Assembly: GCF_019097595.1 (NCBI RefSeq)
Contig: NC_080729.1
Location: 3,108,917 to 3,172,916 of the forward strand
Direction: 5' to 3'
Origin: Hemibagrus wyckioides
Lineage: Eukaryota; Chordata; Actinopteri; Siluriformes; Bagridae
Length of the DNA: 64,000 nucleotides
The notes under the pieces were generated by a model. That model was not told the origin of the DNA. It searched no databases and saw only the letters and a list, made by a program, of their open reading frames with translations. The stretch's first letter is position 1, and every line of letters starts with the position of its first letter. Position numbers and translations under genes: made by a program. Below are positions 48,666 through 59,905 of this stretch, one piece after another.

Positions 48666-50617
48666 ACCTGAATACTTGAATTTATAAAGTTTGTATGCGC
48701 ACTTTTTATTTTTGTTTGTACTTATCCATGATATTTCCTAGTGGCATTAGTTCATTCTATTTCCTAAAATATAAACAAATTAATGTTTTAGACCCAGTAA
48801 ATTCCCATGGTAATGAAAAGGGTGAGCTTCATATCTGAAAGCCCACATGAAAGTAAAAAAACGCTCACTCCTGCCACTTTTTTGTTAAGTCACACTGGAT
48901 TTCAGTCCCAATGCACACCTATAATGTGGCAAGGAAAGCTTTTTCGAAAGGTCCCAAAGAGAACTAGATAGCTTTCATTTGCTGAGTGATGAGAGCAGTA
49001 ATTACCTCTGCACCTTGGCTCTGCCACTCTTATCCTTACACAGCAAGTCAGCTCAGAAGGAGATCTACAAGCAAAGGTTTTTTTAGACACAAATGAAACG
49101 GGTTAGATCTCTTCGAGTTGCATCTGTTTCTTTTTTTTGTTCCACTGAACACGTCTATGCTGATGAGATACATATCACTAATAAATATCAAATTGAGATG
49201 TTTACCGAGCATGGTTCCTTTGGTAAAAGTCAAAAATTAATTCGAAATTCAATACGTTCTCATGTCTGAATGGCTAACGTCCATTTTCCCCAGTCAGAGA
49301 ATGTTTTAGCACTTCCTGTCCATCTGCTAAGCATCAAACCCTCTAATGAACAAATCAACTCCAGCTTCATGAACCTCAAGGGATACAGCTGCAAATCCTT
49401 AAATTAGCCACAACTGGCTGGGTCTCTAAATTAATAAATAAACAAAAGATCAGCAAAAGAGGATTACTTTTACAGTTCAGCTTTAATAGTGAAGCAAAGA
49501 GTATGCTGCAAAATAAATTAGATATAAAACATAACAAGCACATTTTGTACAACAATGCATCGTGTCACCTCATTAGAGATCTATACATTAAAAAGTTCAT
49601 CGAAACATGTTCAACAATCCAAAACCTTCCTTCAACATATCATGGTTTGTTTTGTCAGTCATTTTCGTTCGTGGAAAGTTCATATTTTATCTTGGTGCAT
49701 GGTGTCGTGATGTGGGTTTGTATGAAGGCTGTACGATCATGGCATCAGATCATCGCCTGGACTTTAAATTTGCATGAAAACCTGTACATTTAGGAAACAC
49801 TGAAGAAAACTTAAAACTGGATCAGACAATGATGCGGTCAGTTGGCTGTGTATTTGTACTGTCGCTAATTGGGCGAATACCACAGTCAAGCTGGGTGTTG
49901 TGAAGGATCATTCTGAAAGCTATTATGATATGAAGGATCTTTGGTATACTATATATATATAAAGTTCCAAATGTACATCGTATTCTTGGGTGGCTGATAT
50001 AAGAATGTTGGTTTAGTGCAAATCTTGATCACTTTTCATCAACATTCATAATTTATAGTGATAAGAAAAATAAGAAGTTTGGCTCCAGTAGCTGGTCCAA
50101 CTACTTTTCTTCAAGTATTTTCTCTTTTTTCAAAACAGAAATACAACCAACTCTTTTTTTTTGTTGGAAAAGGGTTCACAAAAGAAAACCATAAAAACAT
50201 GAATGACAAAATGAACATCCAATAACACCAGTTGCATAGTTCGTTTTTTTTTCCCTCGGATTCGTATTTCCGAGATGCTTCTTTTTATTGCAGCGCAGAG
50301 AACACGGAACAACATTTTTATCCTGACCATGCACCTGTTCCCTCATATTTCCGCCTTCCCTTCAAATAACAAAAATATATTACGCCTCTTTCTCATTTTT
50401 TTTTTTTACATTTATATGAAAGTGCCACAGAGATCACTCAAATCAAGAGTCCTGAATAGAACAGTTCATGAACAGAGCGTGTTCAAGTCAAAAAACAACG
50501 TCAGTTCGAGAAATGCTTGTGGGCCAGCCTAGGCTGCTAATCCACCAATCATGTGCTTTGACCTTGGCTAAGCAGTTTTAAACAGTTCCACAGGATTTGT
50601 GGTTAAGTTTATTAATT
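48666..50617 (-). other. Downstream flank / 3' UTR region of inhba
   Basis: Immediately 3' of the inhba stop in transcription sense. Part of it is probably 3' UTR. No other gene or recognised repeat is seen. Confidence 0.5.
50284..50289 (-). terminator. Possible inhba polyadenylation signal (AATAAA)
   Basis: Minus-strand AATAAA about 330 bases after the inhba stop. A nearer AATAAA (50613-50608) almost touches the stop and is too close to be useful, and a distal one lies at 48710-48705. Without transcript data the 3' end cannot be chosen. Known inhba mRNAs have long 3' UTRs, so the distal site could also be used. Confidence 0.3.
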
Positions 50618-51414
50618 TTATGAGCAGCCACATTCTTCTACGATCATGTTCTGGATGTCCTTCTTGATGATCTTTTGCTCTTCGTTGTAGTAGAGCATGG
50701 ACATGGCGCGGAGACGCGTGGGAACGCAGCACGACCGGATCCCTGCGAACGGGCTGTAGCCACGCATGCGATAGTGGTTGATGACGGTGGAGTGGAAGGA
50801 AAGCGCCGTACCCGCCATGTTAGCAGCGTGGCCCGGGCACTCGCCCTCGCAGTAGTTGGCGTGGTAACCTGAGGGCGCAATGATCCAGTCGCTCCATCCG
50901 ATGTCCTTGAAGTTGACGTAGAAGTGGCGTTTGCAGCACGCACGCATGTTGCCTTCACACTCAAGGCCACGCTTGCTGCGCCGGTGTTGCCGTTCATCGG
51001 CCGGACGTAGCGCCAGCATCAAAAATGGGCGGTGTGATTGCGAGTGCTCCTTCCCTTTTCCTTCACCGAGGATTGGCACTGCACCGACGTCAGCGCACAG
51101 CGGGCACGACACACGAAGACGCAGCTCTCCGCCGCCCCTGTCCAGCAGTGCCTGCACGCTGGCTCCAACAGACAGGGTGTGCCAGCCGCTACGCCGGGCA
51201 TCCACCATCTTCTGAGATACCAACACCTCATCCTGGGGGTCTGGATTTGACTCTGTGCTCACACTCGGGGTCTGCAGGAGCTGTAGGGAAACTTTGCCCT
51301 TCGCATGGCTTCCCTTTGCCAGTTTAAGGAAGATCCAAACATTGGCCTGCTCCACCACAGACTGTGGGGCACTCTCCTTTGAGATGTCAAATTTCACCAT
51401 ATCAGGAACATCAA
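50618..51414 (-). CDS. inhba: inhba coding exon 2: rest of prodomain and mature activin beta-A chain
   Basis: The acceptor is a pyrimidine-rich tract ending TTTGGCAG at 51415; phase 1 joins to exon 1 and makes Val148. The exon encodes residues 148-412 and the TAA at 50620-50618. Prodomain landmarks are [50 protein letters not shown] and [10 protein letters not shown] basic site RRSKR (residues 292-296, furin RXXR type) precedes mature GLEC. The mature chain is 116 residues (codons 50968-50621), the beta-A length. It keeps all nine cysteines (mature positions 4, 11, 12, 40, 44, 80, 81, 113, 115), the WSDW motif and the C-terminus [21 protein letters not shown] and IIKKDIQNM identify beta-A rather than beta-B. 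The product is secreted, is cleaved and dimerises, then signals through activin type II/I receptors and Smad2/3 (family knowledge). The exon looks intact. Long antisense and offset reading frames here are shadows. Confidence 0.97.
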
Positions 51415-52845
51415 CTGCCAAAGACATAAGAGAAAGAAATTAGGTCAGATTTGAGCACTCTGAAATTGGTATACCGTTCTCCTAAATCTGGGAGAACTTG
51501 AGGTACTAAGTAGCAAAATATTACGTAACCTTTCTAGCATGATATTGTTTTGCAAAAATGCCCACGAGCCTCTCTCGAGTTTCAGTTCCCAAAATTTAAG
51601 CAGTTGATTTTCAAGTAAACTATCCGAATAATTTGGTGTTAGTTCGGTGTATTGGCATGCTAGCAACAGCTGAGTGGAATCAGGATCCCAGTCCAGTCTT
51701 AACACCACTAACAGAACCCAAACACTCTGTGAGAGAGTCAGAGCTGTTCTCCACCATCTGCAATCCTTCGTCAACACCTAGTACTTCTCCATAAAAACAT
51801 TTCCTGCTGCTAAAATCCTGGCACTCCGTTTGTGTACATAAAGCGTGTCGTGTTATGACAAGGGCCTTCCCAATAACTTGCACATGACTGTGTAAGTCTG
51901 TAAGCCTGCTCTGATTCAGTTACAGCACATGATTTATTGATTTGAGATACAGCTCGCTCTCACACCACTCTCATCAACAGCAATGAGTTAGCGTTCATTC
52001 CAACTATTTAGTCAACACGTCTGCTTAAGATATATGATGTGTTACCTGATATTGGTAAGTAAAAGCCGACATAATATCAAAACCTCGCAAAGTTTTGGCC
52101 TCATATATACAATATTTTAGATGTATGTATCCGAGAATTTTCTGGAAATGGAACTGATGCTGAGATTTGAAGAGGAATCCAGGATATTTTCTTTCACCTT
52201 GTCATCTGATATTCCACTAATGACAAGAGCTCTTGAAAGTAAGAAAAAAAAGCCTTTTTTTATTCATTTGCTACAGGTTATCCAGGCGTTTCTTAACAAT
52301 GTAGCAGCGATGATGCTATTCCCCTCAGAAAATCTGGCTCGATAGACCGCTGATTACATTCGCGACTTTGTGCTCGCTTGCCCTCCGGGTTGCAGAGTGG
52401 ACCTGTATCTTCAATAAAATCTCTCACCAAACATTCTCACTAGGTCTGAAATCTTAGAAGGCTCTTCAGATCTAACATCAGAAGAGGGGTTTTTTTTAAA
52501 CAAAGCAGAGCAGTGATACTTTTCCCATCCATGGTGGATAACAATGTCAAACACACTGCTTAGTGAAAGATCGAGTGTCACGATGATGGAGGGCCGACTT
52601 TACTAAGCTTTGAATTTCCTTCTCACTCTGCATGACTGATGGAGTGGCCTTCTTTTGATTTTACTCTCAGAAGTGTTGGCGAGAAACGGGTCTCAGGAAC
52701 ATTATAAAAACGTCAATCAATTCGCTCTGAGCAGAATTCTTACATTTCTATTCTTGATTTCATAAATCATCACAACATTTATAAGCTGGTTAGAACAAAC
52801 TATTGTAGATCTTATATAGTCCTTAAAACGTATTAAATAGCACTG

Positions 52846-53125
52846 GTGCATTATACACCCATTTTCTGTAGTGCTTATCCTTCACAGGGACGCTGGGAAC
52901 CTTTCAGGGGACTCGGCACACAAGGCGGGGGACACCCTGGATGTGGTGCTAGCCCATCTCAGACACACTTTAGAGATAATTTGGCAATCAGATTACAACA
53001 CATCTTTGAACTAGGAGCGGAAACCTTAGTACCCAGAGGAAACCCACAAACCACGGGAAGAACTTGACCACAGATGGGAATCGAACCCCTAACTCAGGAG
53101 GTACAAGGCAAACATGCTAACCACT
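52846..53125 (-). mobile_element. Decayed DANA/Mermaid-like SINE inside the inhba intron
   Basis: Plus strand: CACCCATTTTCTGTAGTGCT, TATCCTTCACAGGGACGCTG, AGAGGAAACCCACAAACC, GATGGGAATCGAACCCCTAA and a terminal AACATGCTAACCACTAATTA. On the minus strand this gives a tRNA-like head with a GGGGTTCGATTCCC B box. It is in the same orientation as inhba. The 73-codon frame across it is not a gene. Confidence 0.7.
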
Positions 53126-54368
53126 AATTAAATAATTAATTACTGCTTTTTTGTATTTAAGCATGACTAAAGAATGATCTGTCTGTAGCACAGTTTAACA
53201 TCATGAGCTTTCATGGTAAGGAAACCTTTACATTAAGTTCTTTAAAAGCCATTACCGGTAAGGTTATAGCCTTGGCTGCTTACAGAATTTGATTTATTGA
53301 CAGAAATGACGTGAGATTTGATCTAGATCCAGAAACACTTAGGAGATTGAATGTAGAGCGTAAATACTATCTGTAGTGAGTTTTTAGTTTTGTTTTAATA
53401 ACAAAACGAGAAAAAAGAGAGAAAAATAAGGGCTAAGTTTGAATTTAAAAGGAATAAAACACATGAATCTGCCTCACTGTTAACTCTCCTATCCCTAATG
53501 ACATAAAGCAACACAGGTAAGTATTTTATCATTTTGATTCAAGGTCTCTGACACACTTTATTGGTTATATAAGGGGTAACTTAAGTTCTCTCAGAGTAAA
53601 ACGATGGCAGAGAGATACTACAGCACCGTTATCTCAGGTTTATCGACACTGGTTCCTGTTTGAACAAGATTTGACAATCGGAACTGCAAGCAGGCTGGAC
53701 TTTATTTCTTCAACTACAGCGACTAGTTCTGTTTGCTCTGACAACTTTTGGCACTTGCACTCACATCCGTTCTCTCCTCTTTGTGGACTCCGATGTGACC
53801 TTTCATTGGTAGCATTGCATTGGTAGAGGTCACGTGTGAGTCTTAGCACGTAAACAGAGGGTCACGCCCCCCTGAAACGTCCACTGAGCTCCAGCGGTCA
53901 TATCAGGGTTATCATGAGGTTGCCTTCCTGTGCCCAGTTTATCTGTGGAGCATGCTGTGCTGCTCCACAGATAGGCAATGTGGGATCTTTATTAAACAGT
54001 CAATCACAAACAAAAGTGCTTATGGGGTCAAAATGCTCACTAGACAGCACAAGATCTCCAACACTGCAAGGTAGAAAGACTCATACTCTCATTTGAAGCG
54101 AACCATATTTGAATCAGATCTGAATAAAAGGTGACTTTCCCATCCAAGGTGTATTCCCGTCTCATAACCAGTGTTTCCAGGATGGGCTACGGGTCAGTCT
54201 TAAACATGCCTAGGATAGAGAGCCTTACAGAATACAAATGAATGAAGCTTTTCCCTCTCCCAGGAATTGTCCTAACACTGTCCCAGGAATAGTCTTTAGT
54301 GTCATCTGACACTTCTGGTCAACTAGAATTCCTAACGGTTTCTCATGTCTTCTCTCTTTGACAAAGTT

Positions 54369-55615
54369 TGCATAGGGTCAGGCAAAGTGGTTGGTCCCAT
54401 GTCTGCATAGTCAGTTTCAAAGAGCAAGGGGCAAGTGGGGAAATCCTGGAGCTGACCCATCATTGGCTCGGAAATGCTCTCTCTCTCTCTCTCTCTCTCT
54501 CAATCTCTCTCTCTCACCCCCTCACTTTGTCTATCATCTTCATGAATGAGCAGGCGGCTTGAATGGAACTGGTTTGATTGGAGAGGCGTTGTAGGGTGCT
54601 GCAGATAATCACAACAGCTGTAAATAAAGCTCCCTCGACACAAAGAAGCCGCTTCGGATTCCCTGATTTGGGAATGCGGCAATCTTGTTAATGATGCCTC
54701 TGGCTCATTTGGGAGAACTAAGGATGAGCCTCTCTCTCTCTCTCTTTCCCTTTTCTTTCAGTAAGCGCTGAAAGAACCCCCCCCCGTCACTTCCCCAGGC
54801 TCAGCTGATCCCTGAGCAATTATCGGGACGCATATTTTGATGAATGGAGTAATTATGTACAGCTAACAACCTTGGTGTTTGTATGGATGCAAAGCGACCA
54901 CCCTCTGTGTCCTATTGCCTGGAGTATCGTTAACGCCCTCTGATCTCATAAAGATGTAGAAGGGTCCCTTTTTTTTCAAGCACAGGTCCGTTGAAACGGG
55001 GCTATTTATAGCTACAGGCTCTTACGTAAGCTCGCTTGCGTTCGTGTACACTAATATGCAATTAATCAATGCATAGGAGCACTATTAGACATGCAAAGAG
55101 GGCAAATTGTATACAATGGGGCTTTGTGCACTAAAAATAGACCCCACTTGTTATCTTTAGAAACATTCTGCCAGAGAAACGGTACCTCACCCCTCCCAAA
55201 AAAGGATTCCATCAGGTTGGTGGGCAAACTTCTTCACTGATAGAATAGCAGTGTAAAGAGGGTACAAAAAAAACAGAATTGCCCCCTTTTTGTAAAGGTG
55301 CCATTCTAATTTGTAGCTTGGTGACATTGTTATAAATAAGTCATGAGGAACCAATTAAAAACAGAATGCCTTCGCAGCGCCGGTCGTCCCACACTAACTG
55401 TGCCGGAGCCGCTGAGGCTATTAATGATTCCCGCAATGTATTCTGCAAGCCTGCACACTTTTCTTTAATGACCGGTTCCCCTCGCTGCGCTGAAGGCAGC
55501 GATGACATCCTCCTGTCTGAGAGCTACGCTGTGATTACAGGAGCAATGTCACAAATCAGAGAACGCCTCGAGCAAGCAGAGCGGCAGCTCCACAGCAGGT
55601 AGAGACAGCCTTGGA
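54369..55615. promoter_or_regulatory. Candidate conserved regulatory block in the inhba intron
   Basis: This stretch differs from all surrounding sequence. It has few simple repeats apart from CT runs at 54478-54515 and 54730-54745, no recognised transposon, and a dense set of transcription-factor-like sites. Seen directly: CTATTTATAG (55002-55011) and CTAAAAATAG (55131-55140), both perfect matches to the MEF2 consensus; CTTACGTAAG (55021-55030), a palindrome of PAR-bZIP/NFIL3 type; and a POU/homeodomain-like cluster around 55054-55075 (ATATGCAATTAATCAATGCA). TTAATGAT-type homeobox cores and GAGCAATTATCGGG also occur. A 78-codon frame at 55366-55602 has no recognisable family and is probably incidental. 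The enhancer role is inference; cross-species conservation was not tested. Confidence 0.55.
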
Positions 55616-56198
55616 GAAATCTTAACTACAGGTCTGCATGAGAAAGCAGTCAAATGGAGCTTTAAACTTGGGCATAAATATAGTTACAAGCTCACTCTTT
55701 TCCTCAACGACAAATGCTGCTTGTCTTGCCAGTGATGACTAAGTTGCAACCTTTTGGTTTTCTAAAGCAGGTGGAGTTTCTCAATCTACAAGTGTGATTT
55801 TGTTTAATTAGGACTAATCCCTGGATGTAAATCTTCCCGTACTCTGATTTACAACTTACACAGATAGCGGATTTACAAGTGCAACTTCAAACAAAGCCCA
55901 AGATTAAGAGCTGCCCAGAAGACAATTCTGTCAGCAGCACAGCAGATCGTTACAGTTTCCTAGCTGAAAGTTCCACAGCTGGAGAGCATGTGTTTATTTC
56001 TGTAGCATTCTGGTCGGTAGCAATCTCTCTCGCTCTATCGTCTGTATTGCTGGATGAGAGACTAGACCTTGTGATCTGTAGGCACTCCACAGTGCACTTT
56101 CAGAGCTCATCAGAAACAGGACTACTTGCTAAAATCCTATTCTCTAGATAGCGGACCACATCTATAGCTATTTTCCCCAAACCCACTTTTTTACTCAC

Positions 56199-56640
56199 CT
56201 GGCTCTGCAAAGGTGATGATTTCAGATGGTGGCTCGTCACCTGGAGCTCCAAGCTCTTCTGCATCATCCTCGATCTCCACCGTGCCGTCCTGTGCGACAC
56301 GGCCCACGTGCAGCTTGCGCAGGGCATTGAGCAGGGCAGCGCGGGGCACCGGATGACTAATGTTGGGCGGTGCACTCAGGTGCAGCATGTTCAGGATGTG
56401 CCTCTTCACTGCCTCCACCATGCCAGGCTCTGAATCCCTGTCTAACTGAGCAAGGGCGCAGGATGGACACGGACTCACCACACCACCCTCCTCCTGCCGC
56501 TCAGCACCCTGAGACCCTGCCTGTCTGTCGCTCTCTAAAGGAGTCGTGCCTTGCATGCCTGAGGGTGTTGGGGAACAGCGTCCGGACAGGCAGCCGGAGA
56601 GGAGCAGTGCCAGAGCCATCAGCAGGGTGAGAGAGGGCAT
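56199..56640 (-). CDS. inhba: inhba coding exon 1: activin/inhibin beta-A precursor, signal peptide and N-terminal prodomain
   Basis: Encodes residues 1-147 plus the first base of codon 148 of the secreted TGF-beta-family precursor whose dimers are activin A or, with the alpha subunit, inhibin A. The start is the ATG at 56640-56638: an in-frame TGA lies nine codons upstream (56667-56665) with no ATG between, and A is at -3. Residues 1 to about 20-23 form a hydrophobic signal peptide (MPSLTLLMALALLLSGC). The prodomain shows hallmark beta-A blocks: CPSCALAQ (Cys58, Cys61), MVEAVKRHILNMLHLSAPP, a possible N-glycosylation site NIS at Asn93, RAALLNALRKLHVGRV, EIEDD, and EIITFAEP at the exon end. 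The exon ends in a consensus donor, CAG then GTGAGT at 56198-56193, in phase 1. Codons are GC-rich compared with the AT-rich flanks. Any upstream non-coding exon cannot be placed. Confidence 0.95.
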
Positions 56641-56960
56641 TGTGGGCACCGCCGCTTCTCGCGATCAGATGCCAGCTAGAGGGGACGAGCGCCCAGCCAC
56701 CCTCAGGGAAAAAAAGTGAGCGTGGAAAGAAAGCTAAATTAATCCTGATCCGAAAGGTGTGAACATGCTGAAAAACAGGAAGCTGTTGTCACAGTCCTGG
56801 AGCCTCTGATCCTGTGTTTTTAGTCCTGGTCCTGGTTACGGTTTGGTCCAGTGAGCTTGGAGAGACCAGAGATGGCAGAGCTCTGAAGAGGAGAAACCTG
56901 ACAGAGTGCAGCTCGTTACACCGGAGCTGAATGGTTTTGTAGAAAGTGGGCAGGGTTAGA
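56641..56960 (-). promoter_or_regulatory. inhba 5' UTR / proximal upstream region
   Basis: Sequence directly upstream of the inhba ATG. It is relatively GC-rich near the start and contains an in-frame TGA at 56667-56665 that fixes the start. I see no TATA box. Beyond it, long CT-rich tracts begin (56975-57187 on the plus strand, so GA-rich in the sense of the gene). The transcription start cannot be placed from sequence alone. Confidence 0.4.
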
Positions 56961-56974
56961 CAGTTCTCTGACTC

Positions 56975-57153
56975 TTTCTCTCTCTCACTGTCTCTCTCTC
57001 CTCTCTCTCTCTCTTTCCCTGTGTCTCCACTGTGTGTACCCTCTCGCTTTCTCTCTCTCTGTAATTATACCTTCCTCCCCCTTCTTTCCTCCCTCTCAGT
57101 TTATTACTATCTTCCTCACTACTTCTGAGTCACTAACTTCTACTTTCCTTTTT

Positions 57154-57187
<34 letters not shown>
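56975..57187 (+). repeat. CT-rich tracts upstream of inhba
   Basis: Interrupted CT runs at 56975-57060 and 57155-57187. On the coding strand of inhba they are GA-rich, a frequent feature of GAGA-type promoter flanks, but a role is not shown. Similar runs lie at 58403-58425 and 61945-62010. Confidence 0.85.
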
Positions 57188-57191
<4 letters not shown>

Positions 57192-58497
57192 CTCCCCCAG
57201 TAATATGTGTAACAGTTTTTTTTTCTTCCCTGGCAGAAAGATCCTAACACTCACTCACGCATGCTTTCTCTGTCACACTTTCCTCACGCCTGTACATCTC
57301 TTTTTCCTCAGCTCCGATCTATCTGCTGCTGTCCTGCTTAGTGTTTTAACTCCGTCCCGGGATGCGGCATTATGGAGAGGCGAAGGCTCAACATAGCTAT
57401 CTCAACACACACAGACTCATTCATGCGCCGCGTCTCTCTATCTCTCTCGTATGCACACACAAGCACAGCTTGGGCATTTCCTCTACCGCTGGGGGTGTTC
57501 TCTGCACCGAATTAACTACTCTGCAGGACATTATCATAGGCCACATGGCCCAAACCTCCAGTTTGCTACATATTTAACATTTAATCATTAAACCGAGAGT
57601 CTGACTGCTCGCAGGAGTGATGCAAACATATGTCATGTCACCTGTTGGACTTTGTTAAAAATAGCACAGCTATTTATCCCAGCCCGTTGCTCGCGAGCAG
57701 AACCGAAAAACCTACTGAGCATGAACTTGTTTATTATTTTCAAACGGCCTGAAATAAATAGGAGTTTGTGTGATGGGATGACGCTGGAACAGAGCAGAAA
57801 CATGACACCTGTGACAGGTTCCACCTGTGCCAAACGCAGCTTTGCTCTCGACAGGAGGCGTGAGAGTGACACCACATGACTCCCTCTTGTGGTACATCCC
57901 CTGTAACACCGGTTTCATTCTGTGAAAAAAGTTCCCAAATGATGTGAAACAATTTAAGAAAGGTGTCTCTGATAGAAGATTCCCAAATTCACAATAGGTC
58001 AGTTTCTCAATCATAAAAATCTGTAAAACAATCAAGGAAGGTTTTTTTTTTGCATGAATATCATGATGACTACGTTAGGTACGTTAATGCTGTGATATCA
58101 TTGCTAGCTATCACAACTCTCCCTTTACAAAAATAAAGTCAAAACATGCATCAATCCAGCCTGATCTCTCCATCTCAGACTTCAAGACTATGCCAGATAG
58201 TAACACTTTTCCAGATGTTCTCACACACCAGATGTGAAGAAAACAATTGCTCGGCCACAGCCTGTGAACATGTGATAGACTGAGAGTGAGAGAACACATC
58301 ACACCATGTGCCACAACCAGAGATAAACTGAGATGTTTGCACCTTGAAAATACTATTAGGCTGTACATTGTTTTAGCTAATAATTAGCTAATAACCTGGG
58401 TTCTCTCTCTCTCTCTCTCTTTTTCTTTCTGTCAAGCTACACATGCTGATCCTGAGATACCAGTGATCCTGACCATTACTACTCTCCAAACCTGCCA
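57188..58497. other. Upstream flank of inhba, unrecognised
   Basis: Several overlapping short frames on both strands without domains. No exon can be supported. Confidence 0.5.
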
Positions 58498-59113
58498 GGT
58501 CCATCATGATGCCTCACTTCTAGTTGGAGTTCTCATCACCTGAACACCACTTGCTGAGGATGGTGCCAGATGGACAGCATAAAGATCCATGAGATTACGG
58601 TGGATGGTACCACTTAGAAACCATAAACATGTCTCTGGACCACAGATTTGCACCAAGGAACAGTTAATTACTTCCACAATATAGACTTCACGATACAACA
58701 GAAATAACCCAATGCTCATCATTCCTGGTTAAACAATTGCAATGCTTTTTGAAGAATAGAAGCCTTTATTTGTCACACATACATTACAGCACAGTGGAAT
58801 ACTTTTCTTCACATATCCCAGCTGAGGAAGTTGGGGTCAGAGCACACAGGCAGCTTTGAAGCAGCAGAGGTTGCCCAACAGTGGCAGCTTGGCATTGCTG
58901 GGGCTTAAACCCAGACAGTCCAATCAACAACCCAATGCCTTAACCACTTGAGGTACCACTGACCTTTACCACTGACCATATAGTGCACAGTTTCCTTCCT
59001 CAAATCTTCTCAGAGAGTTTTTCCTCACCACCGTCACCTCTGGCTTGCTCACTAGAGATAAATTTACACATTTATATCAGGAATTTAGATATTTCTGTAA
59101 AGCTGCTGTAATG
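58498..59113 (+). repeat. Composite interspersed repeat (catfish-type), interrupted by a SINE
   Basis: The left part (58498-58742) has GAACACCACTTGCTGAGGAT, GGTGCCAGATGGACAGCATA, AGATCCATGAGATTACGGTG and CATGTCTCTGGACCACAGAT. The right part (about 58981-59113) has CAGAGAGTTTTTCCTCACCA, CACCTCTGGCTTGCTCACTA and TTTCTGTAAAGCTGCTGTAA. I recall these as contiguous parts of one abundant fish repeat that normally ends in a TTGAA-type tail. That tail is missing here. Element class is not established. Confidence 0.6.
58760..58962 (-). mobile_element. tRNA-derived SINE-like repeat, family 2, nested in another repeat
   Basis: On the plus strand: AGCCTTTATTTGTCACACAT, ACATTACAGCACAGTGGAAT, CCCAGCTGAGGAAGTTGGGG, GGGGCTTAAACCCAG, and CCTTAACCACTTGAGGTACC. 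It interrupts the composite repeat 58498-59113, whose two halves lie on either side. It therefore inserted after that element. Confidence 0.8.
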
Positions 59114-59397
59114 AGCATATAGTAACCGGCTGTACCAGATACCAGAATCAGTATGGGTGGATCCCTACTCAAAACACACTACAATATTTGTTCATAAACC
59201 AGTTTGATTAGCAAAATGTGTGAATATATGGACCTGTCATTCAGGTATAAGGAGTTTCTAAGCACTTTAATGTGTCTTGTAGGCTGCAATGTGTGTGGAT
59301 GTGTCTGTGCATCTCTGCAAATTCTCAAGAAAACCAAGGTGAATGGATTTGCACTCATTGAAGCCTTTATTGATGTTAAGTGGAAAAACACAGTCCA

Positions 59398-59640
59398 TAT
59401 TAAGGCTCCGTCCCAAATGGCACCCTAAACCCTGTGGTCTTAATCCAAACCAGGATGTTAGTGACATCATTGAGGTATAGACTTATTTGGCACAGTTTTC
59501 AGAGAGCTGTTGCCAAGATCTCGAAAACAAATACAAAAACATACCAAAAAAATAAATCTTCGGTCCGTATTAAGGCCATATCCGAAATGGCACTCTAAAT
59601 CCTCCTGCAAGTTGGTGACATCATCAGCCGTCTAGTGTAC
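59398..59640. repeat. Two-copy imperfect repeat
   Basis: ATTAAGGCTCCGTCCCAAAT then GGCACCCTAAA and GTTAGTGACATCATTG (59398-59471) is repeated as ATTAAGGCCATATCCGAAAT, GGCACTCTAAA and GTTGGTGACATCATCAG (59568-59627). Period about 170 bp. It may be part of a mobile element I do not recognise. Confidence 0.65.
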
Positions 59641-59689
59641 TCAAAAAGTACTCAAGAATTTGGGACAGGCCTGGACAAGTTCGACTACT

Positions 59690-59905
59690 TGTGTACAACC
59701 TCAGGCAGTGTTTCTGCCTCACAGCTCCAAGGTCCCTGGTTTAGTCCAGAGCTCTGGTTATTGTCAGTATGAACTTTCGCCATGTTCTGCAACTTCCTCC
59801 AAGTACATGGCTGTAAATGCATTGCCTACTTTGCCCCACACTTTGTTTGTGTACCCATAGTCACCAGGGATAGATTCTGGCTTGACCACCACCGTAACCA
59901 GGATA
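59690..59905 (+). mobile_element. Decayed SINE
   Basis: GCAGTGTTTCTGCCTCACAG, CTCCAAGGTCCCTGGTTTAG, TATGAACTTTCGCCATGTTC, CACCAGGGATAGATTCTGGC and GTAACCAGGATAAATAATTT follow the DANA/Mermaid order with many changes and deletions. Confidence 0.6.

Larger units (their letters stand above)
51415..56198 (-). other. inhba: inhba intron (4784 bp, phase 1)
   Basis: The boundaries are a GTGAGT donor and a CAG acceptor, and together they restore one 412-codon reading frame. Inside are a degenerate SINE (about 52846-53125), a likely SINE 3' scrap (about 54140-54225), CT runs, and the motif-rich block 54369-55615 listed separately. The remainder, about 51480-52840 and 53130-54130, shows no coding exon or recognised repeat. 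Position between signal/prodomain exon and prodomain/mature exon agrees with the beta-A family's gene structure. Confidence 0.93.

Noticed and set aside
50644..51443. Several long frames in other phases or antisense across inhba exon 2
   Set aside because: They overlap the clear inhba frame, are rich in Arg/Ser/Thr or Pro as expected from GC-rich shadows, and show no domain.
50618..56640. inhbb (activin beta-B) as the gene identity
   Set aside because: The mature chain is 116 residues and ends IVEECGCS with [13 protein letters not shown], the beta-A pattern. Beta-B has a 115-residue chain ending in CGCA.
56641..56649. An upstream start for inhba at 56649
   Set aside because: That codon is GTG, not ATG. 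The ATG at 56640 is the first after an in-frame TGA and begins a good signal peptide.
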